A stretch of DNA of 64,000 nucleotides from Colocasia esculenta. Lineage: Eukaryota; Streptophyta; Magnoliopsida; Alismatales; Araceae. The position numbers and the translations under genes were made by a program. The notes beneath the pieces are model-generated. The model had not been told where the DNA came from and did not search any database. It saw nothing but the letters and a program-made list of their open reading frames with translations. Where the stretch lies: contig CM024760.1 in the NCBI GenBank assembly GCA_014218235.1, positions 72,976,961 to 73,040,960 on the forward strand, read 5' to 3'. Positions 35,193 to 44,752 of this stretch are shown here, one piece after another (the first letter of the stretch is position 1; every line of letters begins with the position of its first letter).

Positions 35193-37247
35193 TGTTGCCC
35201 AGTTGACGAGCCCAGAGGGGGAGGTGAATAGGTCTTTAAAAATTAATCTAGAAGATACCTGTAACTAAAAATATTCACACAAACTTTCTTCGAAGTAGGT
35301 TAGTGACAGTAGTTTAAATAGCAAACACACAAAGAAGACAATCACACAACACAAGTTTATCCTGGTTCGGACCACCTTTCCTTAGGAGTCCTACGTCCAG
35401 TCCCTGAGCAACAACTCAGGATTTCACTAACTAGGGTACAGTCCCCCTAAGGACGCTACAACACCCAGCTCAGCTGGTCTTCCTTCACACCTGAAGGGAA
35501 CAACACCCTGGATACCACACAGGTCTTCCTTCACAACCGAAGGGAACACCACCTTGGATACCACACCAGGTCTTCCTTCACAACCGAAGGGAACAACACC
35601 CTGGATACCACACCAGGTCTTCCTTCACAACGAAGGAACAACACCCTGGATACCACCAGGTCTTCCTTCACACCCGAAGGGAACAACACAAAGAGAGTGA
35701 ATGAAATTTAAGCCCCTAGATCAAGCTTTTGATAAGTAAGGATCTGAAGCAACTAGAACTGAGAGCAAAAAGATTTAAACAAGGCACACTTTCAGAACTA
35801 TACAGACTCTCTCAAGATTTTCACAAACTAGTGGAGAGCAAAAGAGCAAAAGCAAAGTAGAATGAAGGTTCTTGGCTCTGGACTTTCTTCAGAAGGATTT
35901 GAATGCTTGAATGCGCGATCTCTTTCTTACTTCTGTTCTTCTGATTTGAGTTTATATCTTCAATTTGAAATATAGACGTTGAAGTGTCCGTTGTCTCTCT
36001 TTTGAGTAGTCGTTAGACTGAATGACAACTAGAGTCTTGGAAGCTTCCAGTCAACAGTCTTTTGATCACTTGAGCACGCAAGAGATAGATCTTCAGAAAT
36101 ATTCATTGGCTTCTATTTGTTTAACGTTGTACTATGAAGCTAAATCAGAGGTCTGCACAAATGTCAAACTCAAATAGCAGGCAGCTAAGCTGTCTCTGAT
36201 GTCAGTCAATGTTAGTAGCAATAGACATGGAAATAGTAATGCCAAATAGCTTAAGTCTAAAGGACGTTATCAGAGTAGGCACGATAAAGGATGATATGGT
36301 CTGCATGCATGCAGAGATATGTTCAGATCTCATAAATGCAAAAGCGTCAGAGAGATGTCTACATGGACTTTGACTAGTCAACGCTTTTAAGATGAATAAG
36401 ATATCAAGATATGAAATCGATGACTATATGACTATGAAATCGTTATGAGTCATAGCAAATCGTTATGTGACAGAAGATATATCATGAACACTTAATGAAT
36501 CGTTGCACAAAGCAAATTGTTGTGAATTCTAAAGAAATCGTTATGAATACTTATCAAGTCGTTATGAACTCTAAAGAAATAGAGTCGTTATGACAAGCAA
36601 GTCGTTACGAGTTTCTAAAGAAGTCGTTGCGATAACTTATAGAGTCATTGTGACGAGCAAGTCATTACGGGCTCTAAAGAAATCGTTGCGACAACTTATA
36701 GAGTTGTTGCGACAGGCAAGTCGTTACGGGCTCTAAAGAAATCGTTACGGTAACTTATAGAGTCGTTGTGACGTCGACTTGTTTGAAATAACATGACTTT
36801 TCAGTCTTATAAGGAAATCGTTGCGATCACTTATAGAATCGTTATGGCATCGATTTGCTTGAAACAACATGCTTTTTCAGCCAGAAAGGAAATCGTTATG
36901 ATCACTTATAGAATCGTTATGGCATCGATTTGCTTGAAACAACATGACTTTTCAGCTAGAAAGGAAATCGTTATGATAATTCTATTGAAATCGATATGCT
37001 TATAAAGAAATCGTTATGGCCTTCAATAGAAGTCGATATGGACTTGGAGAAATATCATGTTGAAAAGATTAAGGCTTCAGAAAAGTAATGCATATCTTTA
37101 TTGGCTTGTTTGACCTTGGTATTTTTCCTGTGCTTAAGACTTATGAAATAATCATTAGATGTAATTGATAAACTTTTGTTTGGTTTTGTTAATCATCAAA
37201 ATATATATGTAATTAATTAAAATTACATGGGGACAGACTGGTCATCA
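35193..37247 (-). repeat. L3: 5' LTR of Copia-1
   Basis: 2,055 bp, full length from TGATGACCAGTC (37247) to CTGGGCAACA (35193) on the minus strand. About 110 bp shorter than L1, mainly through fewer U3 units. Five R-U5 repeat cores. Followed by target duplication TATAA at 37248-37252. It differs from L1 by scattered substitutions and many 1-nt indels. Confidence 0.9.
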
Positions 37248-37252
37248 TATAA

Positions 37253-38880
37253 GAAAGCACATAAAAGGTTGGCAATCCTGTGTTCCTTTTTCAGGCTGCA
37301 TTGAAGGCACTTTTGAGTGCCAACCATTGTTACTCAATGTATACAACCAAATGTAGGAATTTCACTACTGTATTTCTTCTTGCCATATTGCCTGCAGCAT
37401 ATACAGCATAACTTTTGTAGAAGAGATAACATGTACAAAAACTCACATACAAGAGAGACAAATTTACAATATCACCCAGCATAGTTGAAAAATAAAATAT
37501 CTCTAGGACCTCATTTGACTTCTAAAGTTCAACGTTTGAGCTTCTCAAAAGCTGTGATAATATTCAAGATGTCAACTAGGTAATTCAATATTGTATTTAG
37601 CCAAGCTTTTAGATGTTGATCCCTAAAGATAGTTTCATTTTGGGTTACCCTCTTAGACTAACTACTCATTTATGACCACTGATAAGGTTTTTGATAGACA
37701 CCCAGAGAAAACGTAAAATAACTGAATTTTGGGGGTCAGAAATCTCACTGTAAAGCATCCTCTTCAAAAGTAACCTGTACAAACTATAATGTTTCATTGA
37801 GACACCTCAATGTATACTCACATCTTAATGCAGTCATACATCCAGAATAACAATAGAACTTACATCCACATTTAAGCAAAATGGGAAAAGTCATATATCC
37901 ACAATGACAATAAGATTACTCATTAGATTTAAAGAACAGTAACACCAATACAGTTGACATTGACATTGACCAAAGTTTCTTTACAAGTGGAATTACATTT
38001 GCAACAACAAACAATAATACCTTCATGCTGTGAGAAAAGTTAGGGGTTCCCCTTCACAATTCCTTCATCTAGCATATAAAACGCAATAAGCCTGTGACAA
38101 AAATCCTGTTAAAGAAGCAAAAAGCAAAAACACTCTTCTCATGTCCTCTGAAGGCACGGAGCAAAGATTCTCACTCTGTAATAGAATATGGAAGTTATTA
38201 AGTCATTATAGCCTAATCTTTTGCCAAGCATATAATTGTTGGTATTTTAAGGAACTTGGGATGAAACAAATTCTAGAATGAAATAGAAGATCCATGCCTA
38301 CCTCACATGATGAAAAGGAATATACCACTTAATGATTCTTCTAATTATAAATATGTAGTGACTTGTCGAAGTATCTTACAAACAAATAATAGACCCAACA
38401 TAGAAAATAATACCTTCTCCAATGCCCATTCATCATGCACAAACAATATTAAGACTTGAGAGCGAAAAGAAATGCCTCCCCTGTAATATCAACCAGTGAA
38501 ACCTTTGTAAGTTCAAAATCTTTAGTTATCACAGAAAAGAAATACCTAGAAAAATAAAATCAAAGACACCCATGCTATTTTCGCAGCTTTAATAATTGTA
38601 AAATTAGTACTGGACAATGAAAACTAGACATCCTTATATTAAAAGTGTGAGTATAAGAAATTGTGCATCTCAGTTGAGATACCAGCACATGTATGAACAA
38701 TGATAAGAGTGACATAAGTCATCTAATAAAATCAAAGACAACCTGAAGAACTGAAGAACATATAATAGGACCCAATTGCATGTTCTTTCCACAATAAGAT
38801 AGAGGTTCCAATGGCATCTTTCACTATTTTCCTAGTTTAGTCCTTAATAAGCAATTGCTGGTTTGGCTAGTGGGCGTTGG
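37253..38880. other. Intron-like AT-rich DNA; no gene recognised
   Basis: Continues the sequence interrupted at 16658. No open frame with recognisable similarity and no tandem structure. If the CCR4-like fragments at 16489-16611 and 40415-40473 belong to one gene, this is part of the intron between them. Confidence 0.4.
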
Positions 38881-38884
38881 TTAG

Positions 38885-39790
38885 TTTAACTTCACAAAGG
38901 TCACATCTTATTTTATGTCCCATAACCATCTTTTCTAGGTCTATGCTAATGATGACACCCCGAAGCAACTTCACGCCCATCCACATTAATTAGGACTGCC
39001 TTCTTTCTTTCCAACTGTGGTACAAGAAAAAGATGCGTATACATATCAATTATCAGCTTTCAAATATGACATTCTAAAGAGGAGGATTGTAGATTAATTA
39101 ATTAAGATCATGAATGCCTCTTGAAAACTATTTGAATGTTCTAGACTATGATGTGTGCCTTCCACACCCTCCTCCATACTAACAAAGTTTCCTTGGGTGC
39201 GACCTCTGATTTCCTGCATTCTTGGCCTGTTAAAAAAGCATAATGTAATAAAATCACAGCACTTTTAGCAAACCGAAGGCAATGGTAACAAGAAATACAT
39301 AGATATGTAGTAGGAAAAGGTTAATATATCTAGCTTGTCTTAATCATGCTCTTTATCTTCGCAAACCTCTCAGCCATTCTGGTCTCCATGTCTCTTATCT
39401 TATCCTTCGATTCTTTGTTCTCATTTCAAATAACTTGTTTTCTTTCAATTCCCAATAAAGCAGATGGGTTGGGGCCTGTGCCAGCCCACACACATGGCCA
39501 CTATGATCTTGATCCATAACTTAAGCATAAACACCATCACGTGCTGCAACCTCACGAACTGATGAGCTGCTGGATGTTCGTGAACTTCTTACGGTCTTTA
39601 ACTTGTCTTATTAAAAAAGAATTCAATGCCTTTATACAATTAACTAATTGTTCAAGGAATCAAAAAATGTAATGCATGCATAGTACTAAACAAAAACCAA
39701 ACTTAAACATACAATGGCAAGCCCAGCAGCCTCATTGACAGGCATCCCATCTTTTCAGGTGTGCTGCAACACAAACAAATGAGCATGATC
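38885..39790 (-). pseudogene. Decayed plant transposase, Ptta/En/Spm (CACTA) type
   Basis: Ordered minus-strand islands match this family's layout. KDGMPVNEAAGLAI lies at about 39775-39730. VRSSRTSSSSSVREVAARDG ending in VYA and a stop, then VMDQDHSGHVCGLAQAPTHL, lie at about 39605-39460. A coiled-coil KESKDKIRDMETRMAERFAK lies at about 39425-39360. After a gap, AVLINVDGREVASG shifts frame to GVIISIDLEKMVMGHK (about 39000-38900). These recall the 'kkDG.pV.e.A', 'Ser-rich/GP..pGrv.g.g..PT', coiled-coil and 'V.G.I.s.dp...V.G' blocks of plant CACTA-associated proteins. Stops, frameshifts and no TNP2-type DDE domain make it inactive. It lies between the two CCR4-like exons on the same strand. Confidence 0.6.
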
Positions 39791-40414
39791 TAATTGAACT
39801 CCGACCTGTGCATGCTGCAAGAAAATATAAATCAGAAATGCAGGGTACAAGAGTTCCCCCCCCCCCCAAAAAAAAATATAATAATAATAGAGTTCGGACA
39901 TCAATTAGATACCATTCATTGTTCTGATCCTCCTGTGACAACACCAACAAAAGAGAGGAGGCTGGAGAGGTTATTTGATTTCTACAAACATTGCTGACTT
40001 TGTCATGTTCGCCATGAAGACCCCCGCCAAGGATAGGGTTCTGGGCAATTTTGTGAGAGAAAAAGAGAGGGGGGCTGTCTAGTGTGGGAGGACGGTTTGG
40101 GGAGGGGGGTTACAAAAGGGAGGAGTGCAGTTGAGTTTTTGAGTGGGCTTGGAGGTTTGGGTGCCAAAGTTGTCACCGAGTTATTAATCAAAGGTCCTAC
40201 ACCCACATTCTAATAAATTTTATTTTTTAAATATATATATTTTTCTTACGGTTAAATAAACACTGTATGTAAATATACATAATTACCCATGTTTCATTAA
40301 AACTTGTGGGACGAAGTAGGTTCTACCCACAGTTCCGCACAATTGTAGTAATATCTCATGATACACCAACATAATTCTTTTTTGTAAGTAAAACATGTGA
40401 TGGTTAATATAAAC

Positions 40415-40473
40415 ATTATCTCATATATCCAAGTTTAGCAAATTCAATGTACTCTTCTCGCCCAGGCACAGAC
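40415..40473 (-). pseudogene. Second CCR4-like exon fragment
   Basis: Minus-strand text after a ctttag acceptor reads SVPGREEYIEFAKLGYMR and, with a 1-nt shift, DN before gtttat, which could be the donor. Plant CCR4-homologs have an '(E)..IEF.K.G.RDNVAQ' segment directly before the 'VLE' block found at 16489-16611. Both the order and the exon border (DN | next exon) fit one gene on the minus strand with a very long intron holding Copia-1 and CACTA debris. The catalytic N-terminal 'CLQEVD' exon was not found. Short match; moderate confidence. Confidence 0.45.
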
Positions 40474-41378
40474 CTAAAGCAATGCAGTGAAATAAGGTGC
40501 AAGTCAAGAAAGAAACTCCAACAAGAAAACTGATTACAAACATAAAATAGAAAAGAAAAATACACTGCTAGTGCACCGTAAAATGAATATGTTCCTTGTT
40601 TAGAAGAACAAGTCTCTATTTTTCTTCTTCTATTAGTATCGAACAAAAATGCTGAAAATATGGTCTTCATGCCTTGTTACTTTTTGGAAATTGACATGGC
40701 TAATCATACTTCCAAAAGGTCCTAAGCACTATGATTCAAAATATGGCTAAGTCTTCCAATAAAGAAAACAAAGCGGCATAATGCAATGCTGGAGAAGTAG
40801 AATACTAAAAAGAGAAATGACTGATGGACAAAGCAAGCTAAAAATATATATTTACTGAAAAATCAAAATTGAATAGATATCTTCACAACAGTAAAGAAAA
40901 ATCAGAAACAAAATTGAATACATATCTTCACAGAACTTTAGTTAGCAAGACATAAAAAAATTGCTAAACATTGGAAGATCGTGTGAAGCACAACTATGTT
41001 GGATAAGAAATACAGTGCATTTGGTCATATGAATGGGGTATAAATAAAAGATCCCTTTAAGCATCCAATGGTCTGCAAAGAATTGGAAACTAGAACTGCA
41101 CAATGCTGGAGGAGAATGCCTTATAATACAACCAAAATAAAGTGAGAAACATAACAATAGGATGTCAGAGTCAAAAAAGGCTCAGCCAATTATCTCCAAA
41201 GCTACAGAAAAATGGGCATACTAATAAATCCATGAAGAAATGAAAAATAGATCTACATACCTGAGTTAATAACAGCAGTCTTATAAGAATATCACAACCA
41301 GTGCTTCTCGGTTTAGGTAGTTAGTGCAAAATAGGGACTACACAGTCGTGCCAAGGCCACCAAGCCCTCTCTAACCCT

Positions 41379-41840
41379 CTAGACAAGGGCAAAAAAAAGG
41401 AACACAGACATATATAAGGGCAAATCTGAAAAAGTTAACAAACAGACACATAAGTTTTTTATTTTTTCTTTGGAAGGCATTTCAGGCTCCCCATTATGAG
41501 ACCAAGGAGCCCGCAGACGGCAGGCCAACTCTTCCCACAGGCGACCAGCCTCCTCGCAGAAGTGGCAAATCTTGCCATAGGAGGTGGCCGTGGCTGTTTC
41601 CGCAACACCGAGGTTCCCACGGTGGAAGGCCCCTCCCTCCTTGATTCCCAGCGGCTGTCCAAAGAGGAAAGGGAGGCAGACTTGACGGTGCTGTGTTAGT
41701 AGTAGCACCATTGCTGGCCCGCCAGATGTTTGATCGAAGTCCCAGGATGCTGCACGTTTTGGTGGGAGAAGCGCAAGGCGAGTACGCACGACGAAGGAGC
41801 GTGGAGGAGGTTACTTACCGTCGTTTCTAGGAAACCATGT
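41379..41840 (-). other. Unidentified exon-like segment
   Basis: A 136-codon minus-strand frame (41789-41379) with balanced composition and FCEEAGRLWEELACRLRAPW. Upstream, a ctttcttctag acceptor (about 41920) and a cgacg|gtaagtaa donor (about 41820) delimit a short exon-like stretch with an internal stop. I recognise no family. It may belong to the gene whose GC-rich start lies at 42003-42450. Confidence 0.3.
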
Positions 41841-42002
41841 TTTCTACTGCTAATTCTCCGTCGACATTATCTCTGTCGGTTATCAACTCCGCACATTTGG
41901 AGGGTGGTGCGCAGAGCTAGAAGAAAGAAAGAAATAAAATTAAGCGAGGAAAAGACACTAATGGCATGTAGGAAGACGTAATATATAAGAAATTGCATGG
42001 TT

Positions 42003-42460
42003 TCAGACGAGCACTAGAACCTGGAGGAGACATCCAACGACGAGAGGAAGCACAGAAAGATGAAACACGGAGCGAGCACTCCGCCCTTGTCTCCTCCTCC
42101 CCTTCCCCTTGAAGCATGAAGCATGCAATCCCCTTCCCCGCCTCGCCAGGGAAACGTTCATAGATAGGCCCGGCCGGCCGGCCTCTGAATCGTCAGGAAG
42201 ATGGAGGAAACCCGCATCTCCGTCCCCCACAACGCTTTTGCTGTCCAGAGCTTCTGAAGAAGACCCCTCGCCGACAGAGGAGGAGGAAGAAGAAGAGACA
42301 TCCATGGAGAAAAGGGTGGCGGTGGGCTGGTTGTTCCTCCCCCTGTTCGTCCTCTTCCTCCGCTGCGAGAGAGAGACGGAGAGAGAGGAGAGGAGAGAGA
42401 GAGGAGCGGGGGGGGGGGAGAGGACGGGGAGTGGGGAAGGCAAAATAAAGTTGCTTAGGA
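42003..42460 (-). promoter_or_regulatory. GC-rich promoter / first-exon-like block
   Basis: CpG-rich sequence in an otherwise AT-rich area. On the minus strand, a CT-rich leader (ctctccgtctctctctcgcag, 42390-42365) precedes an ATG at 42303 opening MDVSSSSSSSVGEGSSSEAL, DSKSVVGDGDAGFLHLPDDS and then basic RGRGLHASCFKGKGRRRQ. A CT-rich leader followed by a Ser-rich N-terminus is typical of plant 5' exons, but the protein is not recognised. The opposite-strand frame 42109-42465 is a shadow. It may be the start of the minus-strand gene to its left. Confidence 0.35.
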
Positions 42461-42479
42461 ATTAAGACAGAGGGTTTAA

Positions 42480-43005
42480 AAAGGGTGCTTGAACGGTTAC
42501 AGATAGAGAGCGTGTGCTACGTGTCCTCAACTGTCCACGTATCTTTATTTTTATTTATTTTTAGGGGTTTTATTAAAATAATTTTATTTAAATATATATC
42601 ATTCAAAAATATTTACAAATCTATACTTATTTTTTATGATAAATTAATTAAGAATTATTATCGGATGTTTGACTTATTTTTTAGTCTCTGATAAAGCTAT
42701 CACTCATTACAATAAGTGTTACTCTATGTTACAATAAACGTTAAGTCCACTCACAGAAACACCTCTATGTTACAATCAGAGACTCCTAATTAATTTAAGA
42801 CAAATTAATTAAAGATCTTTGTCAGAGGGTTTGGCTTAATTTATAGTATTTGTCAGAAGTCACAGTCTTTTCTTTTTTGTGTTGTTTAATTTCTAATTCT
42901 TACTTTTAGTTTCTCAACATTTATGAGTCTTGAGAGATGATTTGTCCTTTTAGCATCAACTTTTTCCTATTTTACCATTCATTCTTCTGGTCTTTCTTTA
43001 AGTAG
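42480..43005. other. AT-rich spacer with short inverted copies
   Basis: No gene. 'gataaattaattaa' (about 42640) and 'gacaaattaattaaaga' (about 42800) are each followed by 'tttgacttattttttag / tttggcttaatttatag', so the stretch 42640-42700 is partly duplicated at 42800-42850. Cattacaataagtgt/ctatgttacaat words precede the array that starts near 43010. Confidence 0.4.
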
Positions 43006-43009
43006 ACTT

Positions 43010-43450
43010 ACATTCATTACAATAAGTATATATATCGCTTATAGTAAGATTTGATATCATTTACAATAAATCTTCATATCACTTACAGTAAGCCTTTGAT
43101 ATCACTTACAGTAAGTATATATATCACTTACAGTAAGTCTTTGACATCACTTACAGTAAGTCTGTAAGTCTATATATCATTTACATCAAGTCTTTATATC
43201 ACTTATAGTAAGCATTTGATATTACTTACAGTAAGTCTTCATATCACTTACAGTAAGTCTTCATATCACTTGCAGTAAACCTTTGATATCACTTACAGTA
43301 AGTATTAATATACAGTAACCCTTTGATATCACTTATAGTAAGCATTTGATATCACTTACAGATAATCTATATATCGTTTACAGTAAGCCTTCATATCATT
43401 TACAATAACATTTTGACATCATTTACAGTAAGTCTTGGTATCAGTTACAG
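43010..43450. repeat. Left CACTTACAGTAAGT array
   Basis: About 17 copies of atatcacttacagtaagtct/ttg, spaced about 22-32 nt. Each core (acttacagtaagt) is nearly palindromic. A matching array in opposite orientation is at 43850-44030, so the two can pair over hundreds of bases. Confidence 0.9.
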
Positions 43451-43454
43451 CCTA

Positions 43455-44180
43455 CAACTATAAGTTTTTAGAAAACATAAGGGTTTGGGTCATGCTTATG
43501 ATAGGAAAGGGAAACCTAAACCAATTCCGGCTTTCCAAATCTATCCAACTCTAGTTGTTTGTGACTGCTAGGATTCAAACTCAGGTATCCACAAACTCAA
43601 CATATAATACTTACCACTAAGCTACAGCCACATTTGTGTTACAATATAATATCCATTATTTTTCTCACATATTTGAAATACTTACAGTAAGTCTTGATAT
43701 CACTTATAGTAAATATAATAAATCTTGATATCATCACCAATAAACTGTTACATTAGACATAATAATTTGTTACATATAAGTTCTAATGTGTTATAGTACT
43801 CAATGTAACAAATTATACGATTACTGTAATACTTACATCAAATATTGTAAGTGATGTGAAGACTTACAGTAAGTGATGTGAACTTACTATAAGTGATGTG
43901 TAGATTTACTGTAAGTGATATCAAGACTTACTATAAGTGATGTATAGATTTATTGTTAGTGATATCAAGACTTACTGTAAGTGATGTATAGATATATTGT
44001 AAGTGATATCAAGACTTACTATAAGTATTACAAATGTATGAGAAAAACAATGGATATTATGTTGTACCACAAATGTGGTTGTAGCTTAGTGGTAAGTATT
44101 CTATGTTGAGTTTGTGGAGACCTAAGTTTGAATCCTAGTAGTCACAAATAAATAGAGTTTTTTTTCTAAAAACTTATAAC
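43455..44180. repeat. Large inverted repeat with tRNA-like A/B boxes in both arms
   Basis: Left arm 43455-43740 and right arm 43850-44180 are inverted copies around a ~110-bp centre. Outer ends are 'aagtttttagaaaa' and 'ttttctaaaaactt'. Inner ends are the CACTTACAGTAAGT array. In the right arm, plus strand, TAGCTTAGTGG (44082-44092) fits a pol III A box and GTTTGAATCC (44126-44135) fits a B box, 33 bp apart, as in tRNA-derived SINE heads. The left arm has the same boxes on the minus strand (43624-43614 and 43580-43571). It may be a SINE pair or a foldback transposon that captured a SINE head. Target duplication not identified. Confidence 0.75.
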
Positions 44181-44237
44181 TTAGTTCAAAATCTAAAATA
44201 ATCTGAAATCAATATAAATCTTGACCAACATCTCAAG

Positions 44238-44752
44238 TCACATCCGGGCGCGACGATCTAATCAAATCTCATGTAATGAAATAGAAAAAGGTCAATCCTC
44301 AACCACAGTTAATGCAAAAAAAAAGGATTATTAATTTCTCGGATAACAAAACTCCTTAACAGGAAAGGCTCAATCCCATGCAATCAAAAAAGCTCCTCCA
44401 TCACATGATTCGTACAGAGATTAACTATGACATGATTCTTTATTTATTGAATGATTTGTACAATCACCAATTCCAAAAGAAAACACTCCTTACAGATCCG
44501 ACCACAGTGGTTTACAAATATGATACATGATTCACTCACACATCAAAAGTTCAAAATTTAAAACTCCTCCAAAACGCTTCCAAGCTCTCCACACTATGGG
44601 GCGGTTACATGCTAAACATGCTCCAAAATGTACCTGAAATGTAATAGGTTATGAGCAAAGTAGCCCAATAGGATTTATATCTCATGGTGCGGACAAAGTA
44701 TAAGTATTTAACATTTTGTAAGCGGAGTTTCAAGAATGACAAGCAGGAAATC
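44238..44752 (-). mobile_element. LTR-E, 3' part (minus-strand gypsy-type LTR)
   Basis: On the minus strand, 'atataaatcctattgggcta' continues 'ctttgctcat', nearly the same text as LTR-A at 2790-2816 on the plus strand. The hairpin arms TGGGC/GCTCA are at 44667-44652, an acatttcag acceptor-like site ends at 44634, and the LTR end resembles cggatgtgac at about 44238. The LTR is interrupted at 44752 by Copia-2 and continues at 54942. Confidence 0.65.

Larger units (their letters stand above)
16659..37247 (-). mobile_element. Copia-1: tandem Ty1/copia complex (LTR-int-LTR-int-LTR)
   Basis: A single duplication TATAA encloses, in plus coordinates, L1 (16659-18824), internal region 1 (18825-27915), truncated L2 (27916-about 29463), internal region 2 (about 29464-35192) and L3 (35193-37247), all on the minus strand. 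Both internal regions start next to an initiator-tRNA-Met-type primer site and encode gag, then pol with the copia order protease-integrase-RT-RNase H, then a third ORF. Long LTRs (2.0-2.2 kb), a ~9.1-kb internal region and a large 3' ORF resemble the SIRE/Maximus group by architecture. A complete unit would be about 13.4 kb. The shared middle LTR and one outer duplication point to unequal LTR recombination or a tandem intermediate. All genes are frameshifted. Confidence 0.88.

Noticed and set aside
42109..42465. 118-codon plus-strand frame in GC-rich block
   Set aside because: It is antisense to a CT-rich leader plus Ser-rich N-terminus that looks like a 5' exon on the minus strand; its own translation is Arg/Glu-rich low complexity.
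44075..44152. Possible functional tRNA gene (A and B boxes)
   Set aside because: The flanking sequence does not form a convincing acceptor stem or cloverleaf, and it lies in an inverted repeat; a tRNA-derived SINE-like head is more likely.
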